Origin: an uncultured Bacteroidales bacterium
GTDB lineage: Bacteria > Bacteroidota > Bacteroidia > Bacteroidales > Paludibacteraceae
DNA length: 34,759 nt
Assembly (NCBI GenBank): GCA_900317885.1
Contig: ONIM01000020.1
Span: 1-34,759 of the forward strand
Direction of reading: 5' to 3'
In this document: positions 9,669 through 17,508 of the stretch, in pieces
How positions within the stretch are numbered: position 1 is the first letter of the stretch
Layout of the letters: every line of letters starts with the position of its first letter
The notes under the pieces: model-generated
What the model saw: the letters and a program-made list of their open reading frames with translations, nothing else
Databases searched by the model: none
Told to the model about the DNA's origin: nothing
Made by a program: the position numbers and the translations under genes

Positions 9669-9679
9669 AAATCTGAAAT
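9645..9679 (-). repeat. Five ATTTnnn heptamers spanning the DUF4835 start codon
   Basis: On the minus strand five exact 7-bp units each start with ATTT: ATTTCAG, ATTTATG, ATTTCAA, ATTTTAG and ATTTATA. They begin at the DUF4831 stop, include the ATG of the DUF4835 gene (9666-9668), and continue into its coding region. Confidence 0.9.
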
Positions 9680-10737
9680 TATTTCGAAATCGAAATCACT
9701 CCTCCAGTCTTCTCGCTGAATTTAATCTTCGGCAACTCATTCCCCGTGAAAAGCTCTTTAGGCAGGGCTACATCGATGCCGAATTGCGCCATCGGAACGA
9801 CTTTGCTGTTGATCAATTCGCCGTTGTAATATACCAAAGCTAGTGCGCTGCCCGGCAGGTTATATACAATAGGAGAGAGTTCCGGCGTTTTTTTGTCTTT
9901 CTTGCCCTTCTTGCCGTTGTCTTTTTTGATCAGCTGATGCACGAACTCCACATTGATCTTAATCTTGTCGGCATCCACATTATCTGCGCCCGTAAAGCCG
10001 TTCTCCGTAGAGAAATAGAGCATCTCGTTCCATACCTTGAAGTTCTCTCCGTACGGACAACTTCCCACATGCTTATGCTTGATCTCTTTCGTGACCTTGC
10101 CCGTAAACAGCTCGACTAACTGCTTCTCCTGACGTCTCAACTCCTTGAGGACCAACTCCATGGCTTGCCCATCCGCCGGCGCGTGTTCCACTTCGCCGTT
10201 CAAGAGATACATCCTTGTCTCACGGATTCGGAAGATCTGTTTCGCGATTGCCTGAGCTTGTGCTTTGGCACTACCTGATTCAACGATCTCCTCGGTATAA
10301 GGTAAGACTTGAATAGGACTAATCCTAGACTTTACAGCCTCTTTTACAGGACTTTTCTTGTGCTCTTTAGGTTCTGCCGGCAGATTATACCCCACCAGAA
10401 GACCGCGGTCGTTGATGTTTACCAACTGCCAAGGCATGCCTTTCTCCGCTGTGATGGTATGCGGTCGTTTCAAGTCCACCTGCGTGTGTGTGGTAATCTC
10501 TACGCCCTTGAAGGTATAGGTCGTCTTGTCCTCCTTAATGGCATCTTTGATACCTAATAACTCCTCGGCAAACGCCGCAAACTCGCCCGCTTCTTCACGT
10601 CGCTCTTCATACGTGAAATCCAGCCGAACACTGGTCTTCGGGCTGTAATATACCATCTCGGACTTACCAGCCTCGTGGTATTTGTCATTCAGATTGGTCA
10701 GCGCTATAGTTAATAGCACCATTAAAAATGTTTTCAT
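9679..10737 (-). CDS. DUF4831 family exported protein
   Basis: A 352-aa protein starting with a short hydrophobic signal (MKTFLMVLLTIALT). It then shows a DUF4831-type pattern: YYSPKTSVRLDFTYEERREEAGEFAAFAEELLGI, a central RIRETRMYLLNGEVEHAPADGQAMELVLKEL, and KHKHVGSCPYGENFKVWNEMLYFST. The function is unknown. The family is found in Bacteroidales and I know of no catalytic motif. A lysine-rich loop (KKDNGKKGKKDKKTPELSP) sits near residue 270. It is 10 bp from DUF4835 and about 30 bp from aroE, in a likely single transcript. Confidence 0.8.
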   Translation of the reverse strand: MKTFLMVLLTIALTNLNDKYHEAGKSEMVYYSPKTSVRLDFTYEERREEAGEFAAFAEELLGIKDAIKEDKTTYTFKGVEITTHTQVDLKRPHTITAEKGMPWQLVNINDRGLLVGYNLPAEPKEHKKSPVKEAVKSRISPIQVLPYTEEIVESGSAKAQAQAIAKQIFRIRETRMYLLNGEVEHAPADGQAMELVLKELRRQEKQLVELFTGKVTKEIKHKHVGSCPYGENFKVWNEMLYFSTENGFTGADNVDADKIKINVEFVHQLIKKDNGKKGKKDKKTPELSPIVYNLPGSALALVYYNGELINSKVVPMAQFGIDVALPKELFTGNELPKIKFSEKTGGVISISK

Positions 10738-10738
10738 A

Positions 10739-10769
10739 TATCTTTAAATCCTTAAACGTTCAACATTCA
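10739..10769 (-). repeat. Heptamer-period spacer between aroE and DUF4831
   Basis: On the minus strand the gap reads GTTGAAT, GTTGAAC, GTTTAAG and GATTTAA, four related heptamers. They start in the aroE stop codon and end just before the DUF4831 ATG at 10737. Confidence 0.7.
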
Positions 10770-11483
10770 ACTTTCCCATATCTTCCATGCCGCTTTGGCT
10801 TGCCCGTACAGCATCTCCATGCCGTTTTGGATAGTAGCTCCTTGTGCTCGGCCTTTCTGCAGGAACAACGTCACTTCGGGGTTATACACGCAGTCAAACA
10901 GCAAATGGCGTGCCGAAATCATTTCATATGGGATTTCAGGATACGTGTCCTCCTCCGGCGCCATACCTAATGGCGTACAATTAACAATCACTGTTTGTTC
11001 CTTCATTACTTCCGCCGTCAGATCCTCATAGCTCAACATCCCGTCTCTCGGCGTGCGACTGACGAGAGTGGGGGTGACACCTAATGTGCGCAAGCCATAA
11101 CAGACCGCTTTTGATGCGCCTCCTGTGCCTAATACCAAGGCTTTCTTGTCACTCTCGCGCAGCAACGGACGGATGGACTCGATAAATCCCATGCAATCGG
11201 TGTTATAACCTACACGCTTGTGAATCACATTCACCGCCCCGACGGCTTTTGCCGTCTCGTCCAACCTGTCCAGATACGGGATGATTGCCTGTTTGTACGG
11301 CATGGTGACATTCATACCATCCAGAGTATCCAAAAGACTTTCGACTTTCGACTTTAGACTTTCTTCTTGTATCGGATACAAACTATACTCCGCATCGATC
11401 TGCTCACGCTCGAACTTCTCGTTGAAATACTTAGCCGAGAAGGAGTGAATCAGCGGAAATCCTATGATACCAAAGTGACGCAT
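10767..11483 (-). CDS. aroE: Shikimate dehydrogenase
   Basis: A 238-aa NADP-dependent enzyme reducing 3-dehydroshikimate to shikimate in aromatic amino acid synthesis. The shikimate site is visible in HSFSAKYFNEKF and MNVTMPYKQAI (catalytic Lys), and NTDCMGF supplies the Asp. The nucleotide site is GTGGASKAV, and the C-terminal GMEMLYGQAKAAWKIW is typical. It is at the short end of the family. An in-frame tract of four heptamers (11336-11363) encodes ESLKSKVESLL in a surface loop after the first strand pair. The gene starts 22 bp inside the end of tilS. Confidence 0.95.
   Translation of the reverse strand: MRHFGIIGFPLIHSFSAKYFNEKFEREQIDAEYSLYPIQEESLKSKVESLLDTLDGMNVTMPYKQAIIPYLDRLDETAKAVGAVNVIHKRVGYNTDCMGFIESIRPLLRESDKKALVLGTGGASKAVCYGLRTLGVTPTLVSRTPRDGMLSYEDLTAEVMKEQTVIVNCTPLGMAPEEDTYPEIPYEMISARHLLFDCVYNPEVTLFLQKGRAQGATIQNGMEMLYGQAKAAWKIWES
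11336..11363 (-). repeat. Four tandem heptamers inside aroE
   Basis: On the plus strand GACTTTC, GACTTTC, GACTTTA and GACTTTC follow directly on one another within the aroE coding region. Because 7 is not a multiple of 3, gain or loss of one unit would break the frame. Confidence 0.9.
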
Positions 11484-12343
11484 AATTTTCCTTTTTTTAT
11501 TATTGCTTGGTGCGTCTTCGAAGTGAAAACCTTACCGCCTTCTCCCTTCTGTAACGCATCGTAAATCTTATCTATTTCTGCAAATCCGCACTCACGAAGA
11601 CTTTCGTACAGCCGCGCAACTCCCGCTTCGCGTGTGTCTTTGCCGTCTAAAATATCTATGTATCCTTGCACGTATTCTGCCGTCTGAGCCATGTGTTCGA
11701 TCTCCGCTTTGCTGTAACTCTTCAGTTGTTCACGGATAGCATTCCGGCTAATGGTGGTGTCGCTGTTCGTGCTGTCGGTGACCCATTCCAGACCTCTCTT
11801 GTCGCGCAAGTAATGTTCTATATAATCCCGTGTGGTGCATAGCAGTGGACGCACAATCGGCAGACCTTCTTTTACCATCGGATTCGGACTTATCGGCCGC
11901 ATTCCTGCCAGACCTCTGAGTCCCGTTCCGCGTCTCAGATTCAGCAGGATCGTCTCTGCCTGATCGTTCTGATGATGCGCTACTGCAACCGCCTGACAGC
12001 CATGATTTCTTCCCACCTCGTCAAACCATTTATACCGCAACTCCCGTGCCGCCATCTCTATACTAATATGGAGCGTGTGCGCGTACGCGTGCGTATCAAA
12101 TTCCGCTACTTCCAGCTCCACACTCATTTCCTTGCACAACTCTCGAACAAAAGCTTCATCTCTGTTGCTCTCTTCGCCACGGAGGTGAAAATTACAATGT
12201 GCCGCTACACATTTGTAGCCTGCGCGAAGCAGCACATCTAATAATCCCACACTGTCCGCTCCGCCGCTCAAGGCCACCAACACCGGCTTGTCTTTGTCCA
12301 ACAAACCCCGCTGGCGAATATATGTACTGACCCGCCGTAACAC
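11462..12343 (-). CDS. tilS: tRNA(Ile)-lysidine synthase, short form
   Basis: This N-type ATP pyrophosphatase modifies C34 of tRNA-Ile2 to lysidine so that it reads AUA. The PP-loop SGGADS is at residues 26-31, followed by HCNFHLRGEESNRDE and AVAHHQNDQAETILLNLRRGTGLRGLAGM, all diagnostic. The start is GTG directly after the TAA of the regulator gene. At 293 aa it ends after the segment FTSKTHQAIIKKGKLCVTLVS and lacks the C-terminal TilS domain found in most Bacteroidales proteins of about 430 aa. Single-domain TilS proteins exist (Aquifex), so it is probably active. aroE begins inside its end. Confidence 0.93.
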   Translation of the reverse strand: MLRRVSTYIRQRGLLDKDKPVLVALSGGADSVGLLDVLLRAGYKCVAAHCNFHLRGEESNRDEAFVRELCKEMSVELEVAEFDTHAYAHTLHISIEMAARELRYKWFDEVGRNHGCQAVAVAHHQNDQAETILLNLRRGTGLRGLAGMRPISPNPMVKEGLPIVRPLLCTTRDYIEHYLRDKRGLEWVTDSTNSDTTISRNAIREQLKSYSKAEIEHMAQTAEYVQGYIDILDGKDTREAGVARLYESLRECGFAEIDKIYDALQKGEGGKVFTSKTHQAIIKKGKLCVTLVS

Positions 12344-13240
12344 TTACAAACTATCCAAATCAACCAACTTATTTACAATCGCATAGATCGTCAGCCCCGC
12401 GGTGGAGTGGATATTCAGTTTGCGGGTAATGTTCTTTCGGTGCGAGATGACCGTGTGCGTCGAGATACAGAGTACATCGGCTATCTCTTTGTTGCTCAGC
12501 CCTTTCACAACCTGAATCAGTACATCTTTTTCTCGGTCGCTCAGTTCTTCACTCTCGATGGCTTGTGAATCGGTTTTGACTTTCCGCTTGCCGTTTTTCG
12601 CGCGCTCCAATGCCGGCCTGAGAATCTCATCTTCAATCGCACAATGGTCCGCAAAATCCTGCTCGGTATGCCATAGATCGCTCATTACTCCGACTAAGGG
12701 GTAGCGCACATGGATATGCTGGCTCTCGTCCGAAGTGGTCTGTGTGTCGTCCTTCGGAAAATACTTGATAATCAACTCTTTGATCTCACTCAGCTTACCT
12801 GTGATTCGCTCGTCGTCATGCTCGTGTTCCTCGTATAATCCTGCGTTCTCGTGTTCGATATGCGTGCGGATCTCCTGTACAAACTCGTCGTAGCATCGCA
12901 AGATTAGCATCGGAATCTGGCTCTTCGGATTTGCCGGATTGATGGCTTCTATCAATGCCAGACGAAGCCGCGGAAGACGAAACTCCAGAAAATAGGTATG
13001 GGCATGGTGTAAATATCGCTGCAGAGTATCCAAATCAATCTCTGCCGGTAACGCACGATGGCGGTATAACTTGAAATTGACAACCGTCAGGAAGGTTGGA
13101 GTATGTACGCCGTGCTCTACACAGACATCCTCGATACTCTTGTCTCCCACACCCACATTCAGCCCGAAACGGCTGATGATCTGGATGGCTTCTTCTTCGT
13201 GCGCCATGAGGTCGCACATCTTGTCTTGCGCTTTATACAT
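12344..13240 (-). CDS. RIC/hemerythrin-like domain fused to LuxR-type DNA-binding domain
   Basis: Residues about 15-60 (IISRFGLNVGVGDKSIEDVCVEHGVHTPTF) resemble the ScdA/RIC N-terminal domain, but the usual Cys pair is replaced by GVGD. Residues 70-210 form a hemerythrin-like helical bundle with candidate iron ligands H81, H127 with E131, H191, and H199 with E203. Residues 233-298 are a GerE/LuxR helix-turn-helix (LSDREKDVLIQVVKGLSNKEIADVLCISTHTVISHRKNI). RIC proteins such as YtfE hold a di-iron centre and respond to nitric oxide and oxidative damage. The inference is a one-component transcription factor sensing NO, O2 or peroxide through iron. No response-regulator receiver domain is present. 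It overlaps ettA by 8 bp and abuts tilS. Confidence 0.85.
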   Translation of the reverse strand: MYKAQDKMCDLMAHEEEAIQIISRFGLNVGVGDKSIEDVCVEHGVHTPTFLTVVNFKLYRHRALPAEIDLDTLQRYLHHAHTYFLEFRLPRLRLALIEAINPANPKSQIPMLILRCYDEFVQEIRTHIEHENAGLYEEHEHDDERITGKLSEIKELIIKYFPKDDTQTTSDESQHIHVRYPLVGVMSDLWHTEQDFADHCAIEDEILRPALERAKNGKRKVKTDSQAIESEELSDREKDVLIQVVKGLSNKEIADVLCISTHTVISHRKNITRKLNIHSTAGLTIYAIVNKLVDLDSL

Positions 13241-14912
13241 TGCCTAATCCTCTATATTTAACGCGGTGAGGCTGAACGGCTTCTTCGCCTAACCGCATCT
13301 TCTTGTTCTCTTCGTATTCCGAATAACTCCCCTCGAACCAGAATACCTTACTATCGCCCTCGTACGCCAATATATGCGTGCAAATACGATCTAAGAACCA
13401 TCTGTCGTGCGAGATTACCACCGCACAGCCGGCGAAGTTCTCTAATCCTTCCTCCAACGCCCGCAAGGTATTGACATCAATATCGTTCGTCGGCTCGTCT
13501 AACAGCAGTACATTTGCTTCGCTCTTCAGCGTCAAAGCCAGATGCAGCCTATTGCGCTCTCCGCCGGAGAGCACGCCGCATTTCTTCTCCTGGTCTGCGC
13601 CGGTGAAGTTAAAACGACTCAGATACGCACGAGCGTTAATTTCCTTCCCGCCCACGCGGATGAACTCCGTGCCACCGCTGATGGTTTCAAAAACCGACTT
13701 ATTCGGATCGATATCCGTGTGTTGCTGATCCACATAACCGATCTTCACCGTCTCGCCTACGGAGAACGTACCCTTGTCAGCTTTCTCCGTGCCGATAATC
13801 ATGCGGAAGAGGGTCGTTTTTCCCGCTCCGTTCGGACCAATGACTCCTACAATGCCGTTAGGTGGCAACGTGAAGTTCATGTCTTCAAACAGCACTCTGT
13901 CTCCAAAAGACTTGGCTACACCTTCTGCGTTGATAACCTTATTGCCCAAACGCGGACCATTCGGAATGAAGATCTCCAACTTCTCTTCGCGCTCTTTCTG
14001 CTCCTCGTTCAACATTCGGTCGTACGCATCCAGACGTGCTTTCTGCTTGGCGTGACGCGCTTTCGGAGCCATGTGAATCCACTCCAACTCGCGTTCCAAA
14101 GTCTTGCGACGTTTTGAGGCTTGTTTCTCTTCCTGCGCCATTCGGTTGGTCTTTTGCTCCAACCACGACGAGTAATTGCCCTTCCAGGGAATTCCTTCTC
14201 CGCGGTCCAACTCCAAGATCCAACCAGCCACATGATCCAGGAAATAGCGGTCGTGCGTGATACAGATCACCGTTCCGGCGTATTGTTGCAGGTGTTGCTC
14301 CAACCAATCGATGGACTCCGCGTCCAGATGGTTCGTCGGCTCGTCTAAGAGCAGTACATCCGGTTGTTGCAACAACAGACGACACAACGCCACGCGTCTT
14401 CTTTCTCCTCCGGAGAGGGTAGTGACACTCGCGTCATCCGGCGGGCAACGAAGAGCATCCATCGCGCGGTCGAGTTTCTGGTCGATATTCCAGGCGTCCG
14501 CAGCATCTAATTTATCCTGCAACTCTGCCTGTCTTGCCAGTAACTTGTCGAAGTCTGCATCCGGTTCAGCAAAAGCCGCGTTGATCTCATCGTACTCCTT
14601 GAGCATGTCCATAATCGGCTGTACACCTTCCTGTACCACCTCGCGGACGGTCTTGGATGCGTCCAACTTTGGGTCCTGCTCCAGGTATCCGACCGAGTAT
14701 CCCGGACTCCATACAACCTCGCCCTGGTACTCTTTCTCAATACCGGCGATGATCTTGAGCAAGGTACTCTTACCTGCGCCGTTCAGACCGATAATACCGA
14801 TCTTTGCGCCGTAAAAGAAACTCAAATAGATGTTGTTCAACACTCGTTTTTGTGGACCGAAATTCTTACTCAGTCCCACCATCGAAAAAATTATCTTCTT
14901 ATCGTCTGCCAT
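13233..14912 (-). CDS. ettA: EttA, energy-dependent translational throttle (ABC-F)
   Basis: A 559-aa protein with two ABC domains and no membrane part. The first Walker A is GLNGAGKST (42-50), with signature LSGGERRR and Walker B VLLLDEPTNHLD. The second has GPNGAGKTT, LSGGERNR and VLLLDEPTNDID. Between them is the ABC-F linker (WIHMAPKARHAKQKARLDAY), and an arm segment typical of EttA is present. Family members bind the ribosomal E site and gate entry into elongation according to the ATP/ADP ratio. A five-unit heptamer tract leads into its ATG. Confidence 0.96.
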   Translation of the reverse strand: MADDKKIIFSMVGLSKNFGPQKRVLNNIYLSFFYGAKIGIIGLNGAGKSTLLKIIAGIEKEYQGEVVWSPGYSVGYLEQDPKLDASKTVREVVQEGVQPIMDMLKEYDEINAAFAEPDADFDKLLARQAELQDKLDAADAWNIDQKLDRAMDALRCPPDDASVTTLSGGERRRVALCRLLLQQPDVLLLDEPTNHLDAESIDWLEQHLQQYAGTVICITHDRYFLDHVAGWILELDRGEGIPWKGNYSSWLEQKTNRMAQEEKQASKRRKTLERELEWIHMAPKARHAKQKARLDAYDRMLNEEQKEREEKLEIFIPNGPRLGNKVINAEGVAKSFGDRVLFEDMNFTLPPNGIVGVIGPNGAGKTTLFRMIIGTEKADKGTFSVGETVKIGYVDQQHTDIDPNKSVFETISGGTEFIRVGGKEINARAYLSRFNFTGADQEKKCGVLSGGERNRLHLALTLKSEANVLLLDEPTNDIDVNTLRALEEGLENFAGCAVVISHDRWFLDRICTHILAYEGDSKVFWFEGSYSEYEENKKMRLGEEAVQPHRVKYRGLGNV

Positions 14913-14944
14913 AAATCATAAATTACAAATCATAAATCATAAAT
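14910..14944 (-). repeat. Five-unit heptamer tract between tex and ettA
   Basis: On the plus strand five heptamers occur in a row: CATAAAT, CATAAAT, TACAAAT, CATAAAT and CATAAAT. They fill the whole junction from the end of tex (stop at 14937-14939) to the ettA ATG (14910-14912). Three further ATG triplets, besides the ettA start, arise from the units in the coding direction. Confidence 0.95.
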
Positions 14945-17033
14945 GCCGAAGGCTCAATTGTATTCTTCCTCTCGCGCGATCGACATCGACCACACGCACT
15001 TTTACGTGCTGATGCAGTTTGACTACTTCCTGCGGGTTGCTGATTCGTCGGTCTGCCATCTCGGAGATGTGTATCAATCCGTCCTTATGCACGCCTAAGT
15101 CCACGAATGCGCCAAAAGCGCTGATATTCGTCACAATACCCGGCAACACCATGCCTGCTTGCAGATCATCGATCGTGTGCACGTGTTCGTCGAAATGGAA
15201 CTCCTCTGTCTCGCCACGCGGGTCACGACCCGGTTGCGCCAACTCCTTCATAATATCCGTGAGGGTGGGCATGCCCACTTCGGCTGTCACATATTTGCTC
15301 AGATCCACTTGCTCGCGCAACTCTTTCTTGGCAATCAAGTCCGCCACCGAGCATTTATGATCTTTTGCCATCTTCTCTACAATGCCGTAACTCTCCGGGT
15401 GTACTGCGCTGTTATCCAACGGATTAGCACCTTTCAGACGCAAGAATCCTGCAGCTTGTTCATAAGTCTTAGCACCTAATTTCGGCACTTTCAGCAACTC
15501 TTTACGGCTTCCAAAAGCGCCATGTTCCGCGCGGTAATCCACAATATTCTGCGCTAACATCGGTCCTAAACCGGAGATATACGTCAAGAGGTGTTTGCTG
15601 GCGGTATTGACATCTACACCCACATAGTTCACCACGCTTTCTACCGTTTGTTGCAAGCTCTCGCGCAACTCCGTCTGATCGACGTCATGCTGGTATTGCC
15701 CCACGCCGATAGACTTCGGCTCGATCTTCACCAACTCTGCGAGCGGGTCTATCAACCGCCTTCCTATACTTACGGCTCCACGTACGGTCACATCCTCATC
15801 GGGAAACTCCTCCCGCGCAGTCTTGCTGGCGCTATATACCGATGCCCCGGCTTCACTGACTACGAATATCTGAGGAACACTTAGTCCCTTGATACTTAGT
15901 CCCTTTGTCACTTCTCGTGCCATCTGCTCCGTCTCCCGACTCGCGGTACCGTTACCGATAGCAATCGCCTCAATCTTATATTTCTCGATCAACTCCTGCA
16001 ATTTCTGCGTGCTTTGCAGGTTATGCAGATAGATGACGTCATGCATCAATAGATCGCCTTGTTCATTGAGTACTACAGTCTTGCACCCCGTTCGAAATCC
16101 CGGATCGAGTGCCAACACGCGTTTCTGACCCAATGGAGCACCTAATAATAGTTGCCTCAGGTTCTCCGCAAAGACCCGAATCGCCTCTTCGTCCGCTTTC
16201 TCTTTCGAGAGCGCCGCAAACTCCGTCTCGATAGCCGGTTTCAGAAGCCGTTTATAACCGTCCTCCATCGCCAACTCCACTTGATAAGCGGTGTCGTTAT
16301 TGGCCCGTAGCCACAAGTGTGCTAACTTATCTAAGGCTTTCTCCGTGTCCGGCGAGATGTCCACCCGCAGGTATCCTTCCGTTTCTGCACGGCGAATCGC
16401 CAATAACTGATGGCTCTTCACATGTTTGAGCGGACACTTGAAATCGAAGTAATCTTTATAGTTCTGCGCTTCCGGTGTGTCACACTTGGTCTTTACCGCC
16501 TTGCTACTCAATATTGCAGTATAACTGAACTCTCGGCGAATGGCGTTACGGCTCTTTTCGTCTTCGGCTATCCGCTGGGCAATAATATCCCGTGCGCCTT
16601 GCAGGTCCTCCTCCTTGGGCATCTTCATCGGCCGCTGTTTGAGAATCTCTTCTGCCAGCGGAAGCAGTCCTTTCTCGATGGCTACATCGGCACGGGTCTT
16701 TCGATGCGGTTTGTAGGGTAGGTATATATCCTCTAACTCCGTCGCGTCCCAACATTCTTCAATGCGCTTGCGCAGTTCCTGATCGTCGTTTCCGAGTTCA
16801 TCCAAACGCGCGTATATTGTATCCTTGCGTTTGGCGAGTTCTTGCAGATTGACATATTGCGCTTGGATGGCCGCAATCTGAACCTCGTCCAGACTACCTG
16901 TTTTCTCCTTTCTATATCGCGCGATAAAGGGAATGGTGGCTCCTTCGTTCAATAACGTTACGGTTGCAGCCACTTGCCGCTCGGCAATACCGACAGCTCC
17001 GGAGATAATATGTGAGAACTTATTTTCGTACAT
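14937..17033 (-). CDS. tex: Tex, S1-domain RNA-binding transcription accessory protein
   Basis: A protein of about 698 aa. It opens with the Tex N-terminal segment (VTLLNEGATIPFIARYRKEKTGSLDEVQI), followed by a YqgF-like nuclease fold (RVLALDPGFRTGCKTVVL). A helix-hairpin-helix region comes next (LTYISGLGPMLAQNIVDYR) and the protein ends with an S1 domain (GMVLPGIVTNISAFGAFVDLGVHKDGLIHISEM). The frame extends to a TTG at 17042, but ATG at 17033 (MYENKF) is the better start; it lies inside the last codons of folA. A 15-bp in-frame duplication at 15879-15905 gives KGLSIKGLS in a loop before VVSEAGASVYSAS. Confidence 0.95.
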   Translation of the reverse strand: MYENKFSHIISGAVGIAERQVAATVTLLNEGATIPFIARYRKEKTGSLDEVQIAAIQAQYVNLQELAKRKDTIYARLDELGNDDQELRKRIEECWDATELEDIYLPYKPHRKTRADVAIEKGLLPLAEEILKQRPMKMPKEEDLQGARDIIAQRIAEDEKSRNAIRREFSYTAILSSKAVKTKCDTPEAQNYKDYFDFKCPLKHVKSHQLLAIRRAETEGYLRVDISPDTEKALDKLAHLWLRANNDTAYQVELAMEDGYKRLLKPAIETEFAALSKEKADEEAIRVFAENLRQLLLGAPLGQKRVLALDPGFRTGCKTVVLNEQGDLLMHDVIYLHNLQSTQKLQELIEKYKIEAIAIGNGTASRETEQMAREVTKGLSIKGLSVPQIFVVSEAGASVYSASKTAREEFPDEDVTVRGAVSIGRRLIDPLAELVKIEPKSIGVGQYQHDVDQTELRESLQQTVESVVNYVGVDVNTASKHLLTYISGLGPMLAQNIVDYRAEHGAFGSRKELLKVPKLGAKTYEQAAGFLRLKGANPLDNSAVHPESYGIVEKMAKDHKCSVADLIAKKELREQVDLSKYVTAEVGMPTLTDIMKELAQPGRDPRGETEEFHFDEHVHTIDDLQAGMVLPGIVTNISAFGAFVDLGVHKDGLIHISEMADRRISNPQEVVKLHQHVKVRVVDVDRARGRIQLSLRHL
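15879..15905 (-). repeat. 15-bp in-frame direct repeat inside tex
   Basis: The 12-mer ACTTAGTCCCTT occurs twice, at 15879-15890 and 15894-15905, separated by GAT. It encodes KGLS twice. The spacing of 15 bp keeps the frame. Confidence 0.85.
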
Positions 17034-17508
17034 ACTCCGCAAACGTGTAATCGTACGGGTTCTTCTCGTCCGCTTCGTGTCTTTCAGCGCTTGTTTGTCG
17101 CCAGATAGCCGGATCGATTACAGGGAAGAACGTATCTGCGTCCTCCCAACTATGATGAATATGCGTGATATAGAGTTTGTCCGCGCGCTCCATCATCTGG
17201 CGATAGACCATGCCTCCGCCAATAACAAAAGCCTCTTCTTCGCCTTTGACCTTAGCCTCCATCTCGTCCAAGGAATAAACGGCTTCTGCGCCATCAAAGC
17301 TCTTGCCCTGTACGTCCGTCAGAACGATATTCCGCCTGTTGGGCAGGGGATGTTTGGGCAGCGAGAAGAAGGTTCTTTCGCCCATCATTACGGTCTTACC
17401 GGACGTGATCTCCTTAAAATGCTTCAGGTCCGCCGGCAGGTGGCACAACAGATCACCTTTCTTTCCGATCGCATAGTTCTCTGCGACAGCTACTATAATC
17501 GAAATCAT
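17020..17508 (-). CDS. folA: Dihydrofolate reductase
   Basis: A 162-aa enzyme reducing dihydrofolate to tetrahydrofolate with NADPH. It begins [35 protein letters not shown] (substrate site), followed by [13 protein letters not shown] and [13 protein letters not shown] (NADPH site). The pairing with thyA is functional because ThyA oxidises methylene-THF to DHF, which FolA recycles. The start overlaps the thyA stop (ATGA) and the end overlaps tex by 14 bp. Confidence 0.97.
   Translation of the reverse strand: MISIIVAVAENYAIGKKGDLLCHLPADLKHFKEITSGKTVMMGERTFFSLPKHPLPNRRNIVLTDVQGKSFDGAEAVYSLDEMEAKVKGEEEAFVIGGGMVYRQMMERADKLYITHIHHSWEDADTFFPVIDPAIWRQTSAERHEADEKNPYDYTFAEYVRK

Noticed and set aside
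11462-11560. Frameshift as the reason for the short TilS
   Set aside because: No continuation of the C-terminal TilS domain was seen in other frames; the following sequence is intact aroE.
17034-17042. TTG start for tex
   Set aside because: ATG at 17033, three codons later, is a normal start and gives the usual N-terminus.
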